Assembly (NCBI GenBank): GCA_934670175.1
Contig: CAKUOX010000014.1
Coordinates: forward strand, 1 to 47,248
From: an uncultured Clostridia bacterium
GTDB lineage: Bacteria > Bacillota > Clostridia > Christensenellales > Aristaeellaceae
Direction: 5' to 3'
Length of the DNA stretch: 47,248 nucleotides
Positions 41,012 through 47,248 of the stretch are shown piece by piece; position 1 is the first letter of the stretch; each line of letters starts with the position of its first letter. The notes under the pieces were generated by a model. It ran no database searches. It was not told where the DNA came from and was given only the letters and a program-made list of their open reading frames with translations. The position numbers and the translations under genes are program-made.

Positions 41012-42985
41012 TTACTTGCCGAGCACCTTTTTGGCGTTGGCCGCAACGTTTTCCGCCGTGAAGCCGAACTCCTTGAACAGCAGACCGGCAGGTGCGGACG
41101 CGCCGAAACGATCCAGCGTCACAGTCGCGCCGTCCAGGCCGACGTACTTATGCCAGCCGAAGCTCGCCGCCGCTTCTACTGCGACGCGCGCACGCACGGC
41201 CTTGGGCATGACGGATTCACGGTACGCTTCAGGCTGCGCATCGAACAGCTCGAAGCTGGGCATGGAGATGACGCGGGCATCAATGCCCTCTTCTTTGAGC
41301 AGCTTCTGCGCGCCTACGCACTGCTCGACCTCGGAACCGGAGGCCATCAGCAGCACATCGGGGGTCGCTTTTTCGCTGTCGGAAATGATGTAGCCGCCCT
41401 TGAGCGCATCCAAACCGCTCTTGTCGTACAGCGGCAGGTTCTGGCGCGTGAGCACCAGCGCCACGGGATGCTTTTCGGTCAGCGCAGCGATCCAGCCCGC
41501 CGCAGTTTCCTTGCTGTCTGCCGGACGAAACACAATCAGGCCCGGAATGGCGCGCAGACCAGCCAGATGCTCGATGGGCTGATGGGTCGGGCCGTCCTCG
41601 CCAACGCCGATGGAATCGTGCGTCAGGACATAGGGCACGCCTAGGTTCATGATGGAGGACATGCGCATGGCGTTCTTCATGTAATCGGAGAATACGAAGA
41701 AGGTGGCGCAGTAGGGGCGCAGGCCGCCGTGCAGGTAGATGCCGTTGCAGATGGCCGCCATCGCATGCTCGCGCACGCCAAAGTGCAGGTTATCGCCGTC
41801 CGGCGTCTCCTTGGAGAAGTCGCCCTTGCCCTTCATGTAGGACTTGTTGGAGGGCGCAAGGTCGGCCGAGCCGCCGAAGAGATTCGGCACATACTTGGTC
41901 AGACGGTTGAGCACCTCGCCGCTGGAAGCGCGGGTGGCGCTTCCCTTTTCAAAGGCGAACAGATCTTCGCATTTGGTCAGATCGACGATTTCGCCGGAGA
42001 ACCACTTGTCAAATTCGGCCTTCAGCTCCGGATACGCCTTGGTATATTCGGCCATCAGCTCGTCCCACTTCGCCTCGGCAGCCTTGCCGGCCTTCAGAGT
42101 CTCGGCCGTGCAGTCGTACACTTCCTGCGGCACGGCGAAGTCTTCGGCGCAGGGCCATTCGAGGTTCTTCTTGGTTTCGGCCAGATTTTCCACGCCGAGC
42201 GGTTCGCCGTGGGAAGCGGCCATGCCCTGCTTCGGGGAGCCGAAGCCAATGGCGGTATGGCACACGATCAGCGTGGGCTTGTCGGACTTCTTGGCCACGG
42301 TCAGCGCCGCGTCGATCTGGCGCCAGCAGTTGCCTTCCTTGACATCAATCACGTTCCAGCCGTAGGCGCGGAAGCGCGCGGGGACATCCTCGCGGAAGGC
42401 GATGTTGGTGTCGCCCTCGATGGAGATCTCGTTGTCATCGTACAGTGCGATCAGCTTGTTCAGTCCCAGCGTACCAGCCAGCGAGCAGGCCTCGTGGGAA
42501 ATGCCTTCCATCATGCAGCCGTCGCCCAGAATGCAGTAGGTGTAATGATCGACCACCGGATAGCCGTCGCGGTTGAATTTCGCCGCCAGATGCTTTTCCG
42601 CCATCGCCATGCCGACTGCGTTGGCAATACCCTGGCCGAGCGGGCCCGTGGTGGTCTCTACGCCGACAGTGTGGCCGTATTCCGGATGACCGGGCGTTTT
42701 GGAGCCGAACTGGCGGAACTGCTTGAGATCCTCGATCGTCAGGCCGTAGCCGAAGAGGTGCAGCAGGCTGTACATCAGCATGGAGCCATGGCCGGAGGAG
42801 AGCACGAAGCGGTCGCGGTTGATCCACTTGGGGTCGGCGGGGTTGTGCTTCATCTGCTTGCCCCACAGCGCATAGGCGGCAGGAGCCGCGCCCATGGGCA
42901 TGCCGGGATGACCGGAGTTGGCTTTCTGAACCGCTTCTGCGGACAGAATGCGAATGGCATTGACGACCAGCTGTTCATGAGTCAT
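41012..42985 (-). CDS. tkt: Transketolase
   Basis: A 657-residue full-length transketolase of the nonoxidative pentose phosphate pathway. The thiamine-pyrophosphate region includes SGHPGMPMGAAP (about 24-35), SSGHGSML, GPLGQGIANAVGMA, and GDGCMMEG followed by N (the GDG-x-N signature). The pyrimidine domain has FGVREHAMAAICNG with the catalytic Glu, and then DSIGVGEDGPTHQPIEHLA. It moves two-carbon units between sugar phosphates in the cytoplasm. Codon use is strongly GC-rich, unlike the sugar island next door. Ribosome site CAGGAGATG. Confidence 0.97.
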   Translation of the reverse strand: MTHEQLVVNAIRILSAEAVQKANSGHPGMPMGAAPAAYALWGKQMKHNPADPKWINRDRFVLSSGHGSMLMYSLLHLFGYGLTIEDLKQFRQFGSKTPGHPEYGHTVGVETTTGPLGQGIANAVGMAMAEKHLAAKFNRDGYPVVDHYTYCILGDGCMMEGISHEACSLAGTLGLNKLIALYDDNEISIEGDTNIAFREDVPARFRAYGWNVIDVKEGNCWRQIDAALTVAKKSDKPTLIVCHTAIGFGSPKQGMAASHGEPLGVENLAETKKNLEWPCAEDFAVPQEVYDCTAETLKAGKAAEAKWDELMAEYTKAYPELKAEFDKWFSGEIVDLTKCEDLFAFEKGSATRASSGEVLNRLTKYVPNLFGGSADLAPSNKSYMKGKGDFSKETPDGDNLHFGVREHAMAAICNGIYLHGGLRPYCATFFVFSDYMKNAMRMSSIMNLGVPYVLTHDSIGVGEDGPTHQPIEHLAGLRAIPGLIVFRPADSKETAAGWIAALTEKHPVALVLTRQNLPLYDKSGLDALKGGYIISDSEKATPDVLLMASGSEVEQCVGAQKLLKEEGIDARVISMPSFELFDAQPEAYRESVMPKAVRARVAVEAAASFGWHKYVGLDGATVTLDRFGASAPAGLLFKEFGFTAENVAANAKKVLGK

Positions 42986-43081
42986 TTGAATACATCTCCT
43001 GTTCTTATGAATTGAAATTTGTCTGAATTACCATTGCAGGCATCCATGCGGACGCCGAAAGAATTATTTTCTACCTTTTTA

Positions 43082-43110
43082 ATTATAGCACATATTGCGC
43101 TCGTGTGAAA
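43082..43110 (-). promoter_or_regulatory. Promoter of the transketolase gene
   Basis: Minus-strand TTTCAC (43110-43105), 17 bp, TATAAT (43087-43082), giving a leader of about 90 bases. The -10 is perfect, the -35 poor. Confidence 0.55.
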
Positions 43111-43154
43111 TACGCTTTGCATGAAATTCAATAAAAATTCCAACACGCGCGCTC

Positions 43155-44657
43155 TTATTCACCGGCTGCGGCCTTCAACGGCGCGAGATCCAGCGTGGTC
43201 ACGTCCGCCAGAAGCGCGTACAGCTGCCGCAGCATGCGCCTGATGCCGCCGGGCACGTCGCTTTCCGCGTTCAGCGGCATTACCGGATCGTGCACCGACA
43301 GGCGCAGCAGGAACCAGGCGTTGTTCACGCCGCCGTCCAGATTGAACGAAATGCGCACGCCCTCGCGGTTGTCCGGCGCAAGTGTCCATTCGGGGTTTTC
43401 CAGCGTGTGGGAAAGGATGGTCTCAATGACCTCCTGACCGGCGGCGCGGAAGTCCTCCTCCAGTATGGGCAGTCGGATTTCGCAGCTCTCCACCGGCTCC
43501 TGAAGCTCGTCGATCAGCGAAGAGAGCGTCTGCCCTTCGCGCTTGCGGCGCATGGCTTCACAGATGAGCCGCGTTACCAGATACATGCCGTCATCCAGGA
43601 AATAATTCTCGCGCAGCGCCGCGTGCCCGCTGGTCTCGATGGCCAGCGGGCAATCGATGCCCTCGCTGTTCAGGCGAATCGCCTCGTCGATCACGTTGCG
43701 ATAGCCGCGCTTGAAGCGGTAGTGCGTGCCGCCCCATTCGTTGATGAACTGGTTCAGTCCAGAGCTGGTCACGCTGTCGGTCACGAAGGTCGCGCCCGGG
43801 TTTTCCTCCAGCAGGATCGCGGCGATCAGCGCGATCAGCCGGTTGCGGTTGATGGCCTTGCCATTCTGATCCACGATGGCGGCGCGGTCGCAGTCTGCGT
43901 CGAAGATCACGCCCAGATCGGCCTTGCTGTCCAGCACGGCCTGCGAAATAAAGGCCATGGCGGAGGCGTCCTCGGGATTGGGAATATGGTTCGGGAAATT
44001 GCCGTCCGGCAGCAGGAACTGACTGCCCGCCACGTTCGCGCCCAGATCCTCCAGGAGCTTTGCATAGAAGCCGCCCGCGCCGTTGCCCGCGTCCACCACC
44101 ACATGCAGCCCCAGCAGCGGCTTGGCGCTCTCGTCGTTCAGGCGGCGGCGCACCATGTTCTTCAGCGACTGGGTGTAAATAGATAGAAAGTCGATCTCCT
44201 TCACCAGCGGATCCGGAATTTCGGCCTCGGCTGCCGCTTCGATCAGCGCATTGACGTCGTTTGCAGTCAGACCGCCGTCGCGCGTGATGAACTTGAAGCC
44301 GTTTTTGCCGGACGGATGATGACTGGCGGTGATCATGATGGCACCGTTGGCGCGGGTGGATTCCTCCACGCAGGTCATAAACATCGCAGGCGTGGTGCAC
44401 AGGTCGCAGTCCAGCACGTCGCTGTCCGCCGCCTTCATGCCCTGGATCAGCGCCTCCTTCAGCCGCGGGCCGGAAAGCCGCACATCGCGTCCAACCGCCA
44501 GCTTGATCTTGTCGGTGGTGGTGCCATACCTGCGCGCGACCCACTGCGCGAACACATAGCCGATTTTCTCGGCAAATTCGTCCGTCAACAGCTCCGCGTT
44601 GCCGCGAATGTCAGAACCACTTCTCAGCTTCAGCCATTGGTCTAATTTGGTACTCAT
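43155..44657 (-). CDS. Phosphomannomutase/phosphoglucomutase
   Basis: A 500-residue alpha-D-phosphohexomutase. Landmarks: RSGSDIRGNAE near the N-terminus, the phosphoserine loop TASHHPSGKNGFK with the catalytic Ser (about residue 111), the magnesium loop DADCDRAAIVD, the sugar-specificity loop ETSGHAALREN, and the C-terminal phosphate-binding region RISFNLDGG. It isomerises hexose 6-phosphates to 1-phosphates for cell-envelope polysaccharides or glycogen. Mannose versus glucose preference cannot be told. It is third in a three-gene operon, 25 bases after the DUF2461 gene, with GAAGGGAG as ribosome site. Confidence 0.94.
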   Translation of the reverse strand: MSTKLDQWLKLRSGSDIRGNAELLTDEFAEKIGYVFAQWVARRYGTTTDKIKLAVGRDVRLSGPRLKEALIQGMKAADSDVLDCDLCTTPAMFMTCVEESTRANGAIMITASHHPSGKNGFKFITRDGGLTANDVNALIEAAAEAEIPDPLVKEIDFLSIYTQSLKNMVRRRLNDESAKPLLGLHVVVDAGNGAGGFYAKLLEDLGANVAGSQFLLPDGNFPNHIPNPEDASAMAFISQAVLDSKADLGVIFDADCDRAAIVDQNGKAINRNRLIALIAAILLEENPGATFVTDSVTSSGLNQFINEWGGTHYRFKRGYRNVIDEAIRLNSEGIDCPLAIETSGHAALRENYFLDDGMYLVTRLICEAMRRKREGQTLSSLIDELQEPVESCEIRLPILEEDFRAAGQEVIETILSHTLENPEWTLAPDNREGVRISFNLDGGVNNAWFLLRLSVHDPVMPLNAESDVPGGIRRMLRQLYALLADVTTLDLAPLKAAAGE

Positions 44658-44682
44658 AAATACTCCCTTCGGTCGTTTGCTG

Positions 44683-45357
44683 TCACAGCCCCGTTTCAGG
44701 GCAGAAACTCATGATATAGCGATACAGCGGCGCGAGACGCCGGTAACCCGCCGCCAGCGCCTGGACAAGCTCCGGCGATTTGATCAGGTCGAAATCCTCA
44801 ATGCGCCGGAAAAGGTACAGGCTGCGCGCGCGATATATCGGGATGAGCGCATCCGGCAGCCCTTCCGGAATCGTCAGGCGCACGCGCTGGTCTACATAGA
44901 GCTGGTAATCCTTGGACAGGTCGGCAAGCAGCGCCAGCATTTCGTCCGGCCGCTGCGCTATGCGCGCCCGTAGCGCGTCCAGAAGCTCCCGATTCTCGTG
45001 ATAGAAGCCCATGCCATATTCGCCACCCTCGGCCTCCAGCTGAAAATACAGCCCAGGCATGCCGCCGCGATCCGCGCTGGGCCTGCGAAACGCCATCCAG
45101 ACGTGGTCGCGATAGGGCGATTTGTCCTTCGAGAAGCGCACGTCACGGTTGATGCGGCTCAGCGTACGGTGCGGACGGCGCTCCATATCGGGGTCGATCT
45201 CCTCGATCAGCGCGTTCAGATCCTGCGCCAATGCCAGACTCGGCTCGCGCACGGCGCGCAGATACCAGTCGCGGTTTTCCTGGAAAAACGCGCGATTATT
45301 ATTGAAGCGAATCGCCATGAAAAATTCAAACGTTTCGTTGCTATATCCCTGAAACAC
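44683..45357 (-). CDS. DUF2461 family protein
   Basis: A 224-residue protein starting at GTG 45357, four bases after the stop of the surface-protein gene. Hallmarks of DUF2461 (TIGR02453) are seen: FQGYSNETFEFF at the N-terminus, NNNRAFFQENRDWY, then RINRDVRFSKDKSPYRDHVWMAF and YFQLEAEG. A longer frame to 45477 lacks these starts and overlaps the neighbour. Function of the family is unknown. It is translationally linked to the gene before it and precedes the phosphohexomutase. Confidence 0.92.
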   Translation of the reverse strand: MFQGYSNETFEFFMAIRFNNNRAFFQENRDWYLRAVREPSLALAQDLNALIEEIDPDMERRPHRTLSRINRDVRFSKDKSPYRDHVWMAFRRPSADRGGMPGLYFQLEAEGGEYGMGFYHENRELLDALRARIAQRPDEMLALLADLSKDYQLYVDQRVRLTIPEGLPDALIPIYRARSLYLFRRIEDFDLIKSPELVQALAAGYRRLAPLYRYIMSFCPETGL

Positions 45358-45361
45358 CGCG

Positions 45362-46990
45362 TTATTCCCGTCCTTTGCCCTTATTCCTTGCAGCCGGCGC
45401 GCGCCCCGCCTTGCCAGATTCGCCGCGCCGCCGCTGCTTTTCGGCCACTGCGCGCAGCTGCCGCTGGATGCGCGCACGCCGCGATGCGATCAGCAGCATC
45501 ACGATCAGCGTCAGCAGTACCGCGCAGCCGATGATCAGCAGCACGGCGAAGGCCGAGCTGCCCGCAATTTTGATGCTGCCGCCCGAAAACTCGAACAGAC
45601 CCGGCGTGGCGCCCTCGGGCAGCGCGCCGTCCGACGCCATGGCGATGTGTACGGCGGCAGGCGCGGCGCTTTGCCGCGTGCCGTCCTGAAGCGTGTATTC
45701 CAGCGTAAAGCTGAAATCGGCGTTATCCTCCACATGCAGCAGAAAATCGCGCTCGATCACGCCGTCCGCGGGCAGTATTTCGAATTCGCGCAGCACGCCC
45801 TGGCTCGCTTCGCTCAGCGTGAGCGCACGCACGTTTTCACCGCCGGTATTTCTGATCGTCAGCCGAATGCGCACGTCGCCGCTGCGGCGAATGCGCGGCG
45901 TATTCGTCGCTGCCTGCATTTCGATCTTCGCGGGCAGCGCAGCCTCGCGCTCCGGCAGGCGCGCAATGTTGCTCACAAGGTCGACGCGCTTGCCCGCTTC
46001 ATCCACGCCCGTCACGCGCCAGCAGAAGCTCGCGTCGCCGCGAATGGGGCAGGAGCGGCTGATCTCCAGCGCTTCCTCGCCGGGCTGCACCGAAAGCTGA
46101 TCGGCGATCACGCCGCCGTAGGTCTCGTCCGTGATGCGCAGATCCCGATAGCCCATATCGCCTGTGGCGCTCAGCAGCATCACCACGTCGGCAGTGCTGG
46201 CCGAAAATGCCGAATAACCCGCCCGCAGCACGCATTCGAGCTGTCCTTCCACCGGATAGACGCGCATGTCCTCCAGCGTTTGCGTCATCACCTCGGCGGT
46301 ATCCTCCGCACTGTAGCTCAGCATGGCGTGCGAAACCGTTTCCTGCGTGATGGCGGCGCGGTTGATCAGCGTGCGGCTTTCGCCCACGTCGAGCCGTTCC
46401 ACGCGGCCGGTGTACTGGCCCAGATCGTCGTATACCGTCAGTCCGGTCAGCGCCACATTGCCCGTGTTGCGGATGCGGTACGTTACCACCACGCTGTCGC
46501 CCGCAGCTACGCGGCGGCTGGAAAAGCGGCGCGTAAATTCTGCGGCGGGCTCGACGGAACTGCGGCTGATGGCCGCCCACACGTTGTAGTTGATCTTTGC
46601 GTCCTGATTGGCGGGATCGTCGTGACTGATGATGTAGAGAATGCCGCCGGCATCCAGCTCCTCGCGCGTTACGCTGTGCGTGCGGCTGAAGCGCTGCGTT
46701 TCGCCTGCGGCGATGCTGCCCACGGGCTCGGAAAGTAAGCCGTCCGCCGAGGTCAGCAGCACATTTTCCGCGTTCTCTGCGGAGGAATTTACGATGGAAA
46801 AGCTGAGCGTTACCTCGCCGGGCTCCACCAGCGCGTCCGGACGCGCTGATGCAGATATTTCGAGCATCTGCACGCTTTCGGCGCTGGCTGCGGACATAAC
46901 AAATCGTCCCGTTCCGCGCAGCAGACCGAGTGTGAACGCCGTGATGCAGAAAAGCACCACCCAGATATGGACTTGATTTCGCCGGATCAT
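45362..46990 (-). CDS. Membrane-anchored extracellular protein with DUF11-like repeats
   Basis: A 542-residue protein. An N-terminal signal/anchor helix (about 7-25) is followed by an extracellular region of about 450 residues composed of Ig-like beta-sandwich repeats of the DUF11/NEW3 type: ASARPDALVEPGEVTLSFSI, GDSVVVTYRIRNTGNVALTG and RSGDVRIRLTIRNTGG each mark the start of one. A second helix (about 482-505) and a Lys/Arg-rich cytoplasmic tail end it. It would be held in the membrane with its repeats outside, perhaps as an adhesin or wall-organising protein. First gene of the operon with DUF2461 and the phosphohexomutase. Confidence 0.8.
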   Translation of the reverse strand: MIRRNQVHIWVVLFCITAFTLGLLRGTGRFVMSAASAESVQMLEISASARPDALVEPGEVTLSFSIVNSSAENAENVLLTSADGLLSEPVGSIAAGETQRFSRTHSVTREELDAGGILYIISHDDPANQDAKINYNVWAAISRSSVEPAAEFTRRFSSRRVAAGDSVVVTYRIRNTGNVALTGLTVYDDLGQYTGRVERLDVGESRTLINRAAITQETVSHAMLSYSAEDTAEVMTQTLEDMRVYPVEGQLECVLRAGYSAFSASTADVVMLLSATGDMGYRDLRITDETYGGVIADQLSVQPGEEALEISRSCPIRGDASFCWRVTGVDEAGKRVDLVSNIARLPEREAALPAKIEMQAATNTPRIRRSGDVRIRLTIRNTGGENVRALTLSEASQGVLREFEILPADGVIERDFLLHVEDNADFSFTLEYTLQDGTRQSAAPAAVHIAMASDGALPEGATPGLFEFSGGSIKIAGSSAFAVLLIIGCAVLLTLIVMLLIASRRARIQRQLRAVAEKQRRRGESGKAGRAPAARNKGKGRE

Positions 46991-47026
46991 TGGGGCAGGT
47001 AACCTCGCTGATATTTTTCTACTATA

Positions 47027-47055
47027 ATTTTATGCCATGTTCGGGAAAGTGTCAA
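47027..47055 (-). promoter_or_regulatory. Promoter of the surface-protein/phosphohexomutase operon
   Basis: Minus-strand TTGACA (47055-47050), 17 bp, TAAAAT (47032-47027), about 37 bases before the ATG at 46990. Confidence 0.75.
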
Positions 47056-47103
47056 GCAAAACTGCCGAGAATGGAGATATTCAATAATTTACAAAATAAG
47101 GGC

Positions 47104-47132
47104 TTGCTTTTGGCCGCATATGGTGTTATAAT
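47104..47132 (+). promoter_or_regulatory. Promoter of the tRNA gene
   Basis: TTGCTT (47104-47109), 17 bp, TATAAT (47127-47132), about 40 bases before the tRNA 5-prime end. Confidence 0.75.
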
Positions 47133-47172
47133 AACTCTCGCAGGTTCGGAAAAGCAACCTTGTAGCATATTT

Positions 47173-47248
47173 GGGGCATTAGCACAGTTGGTAGCGCGCT
47201 ACATTCGCATTGTAGAGGTCAGCGGTTCGAATCCGCTATGCTCCACCA
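47173..47248 (+). tRNA. tRNA-Ala (anticodon CGC)
   Basis: A complete 76-base cloverleaf including encoded CCA. The acceptor is GGGGCAT with ATGCTCC, and it contains a G3-U70 wobble pair, the identity signal for alanyl-tRNA synthetase. The anticodon stem is CTACA/TGTAG with loop TTCGCAT, so the anticodon is CGC (reads GCG). The T arm is AGCGG-TTCGAAT-CCGCT. The D stem GCAC/GCGC has one A-C mismatch. The window stops at the final A. Confidence 0.95.

Noticed and set aside
41729..43015. A 428-codon plus-strand ORF opposite transketolase.
   Set aside because: Shadow frame; the opposite strand carries all transketolase motifs.

Overview
The window reads as chromosomal DNA of a moderately GC-rich Bacillota species, most likely an anaerobic gut member of the Clostridia. 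The evidence is a DegV protein, a RelQ-type small alarmone synthetase, an M3/PepF oligoendopeptidase, SH3/NlpC-P60 wall hydrolase architecture, strong AGGAGG ribosome sites and textbook sigma-A promoters (TTGACA-N17-TATAAT). No phage, transposase, rRNA or CRISPR array is visible. The taxon is an inference; only the phylum-level signature is well supported.

Layout. 1-2.75 kb: the tail of a probable L-rhamnose isomerase, then a TetR regulator behind a promoter buried in a 16-bp perfect inverted repeat, overlapping or adjoining an RsgA-type GTPase and a methyltransferase. 2.9-5.2 kb (-): a large protein with a coiled coil and a decayed P-loop ATPase-like domain. 5.4-7.8 kb: Gfo/Idh/MocA oxidoreductase, ComEC-like secreted metallo-hydrolase, small membrane protein. 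7.8-8.45 kb: a hairpin-packed repeat. 8.5-9.2 kb (-): membrane protein plus small XRE regulator. 9.4-15 kb: PepF, a small ORF, a polar amino-acid ABC importer and two small proteins. 15.2-17.7 kb: NhaC-type antiporter overlapping a CDF metal exporter. 17.9-20.1 kb: secreted NlpC/P60 hydrolase. 20.2-22.2 kb (-): DinB-like protein, membrane protein, alarmone synthetase. 22.4-28.6 kb: two-component system followed by a MacB-like ABC ATPase and a 1224-residue coiled-coil FtsX permease. 28.6-28.9 kb: a second copy of the structured repeat. 29.0-30.8 kb: DegV and a shikimate-dehydrogenase-like protein.

31.15-40.8 kb is a self-contained sugar or polyol catabolic island with visibly more A/T-rich codon use: a ROK kinase-like protein (-), a ROK repressor, a ribose-type ABC importer (ATPase, permease, binding protein), two short-chain dehydrogenases and a Gfo/Idh/MocA dehydrogenase. 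Its left edge overlaps a 58-codon C-terminal remnant of another Gfo/Idh/MocA gene in the host's GC-rich style, which suggests replacement or insertion. From 41 kb the host style resumes with transketolase, a phosphohexomutase, a DUF2461 protein and a surface protein (all -), and the window ends exactly at the CCA of a tRNA-Ala(CGC).

The most unusual item is the intergenic repeat family. A roughly 193-bp unit with a 15-bp central stem is intact at 28662-28854, is present at 7824-8423 with a 409-bp array of at least ten hairpins inserted in the loop of that stem, and appears as a truncated left end at 2752-2799. The array contains two internal duplications, one with a compensatory base-pair change.
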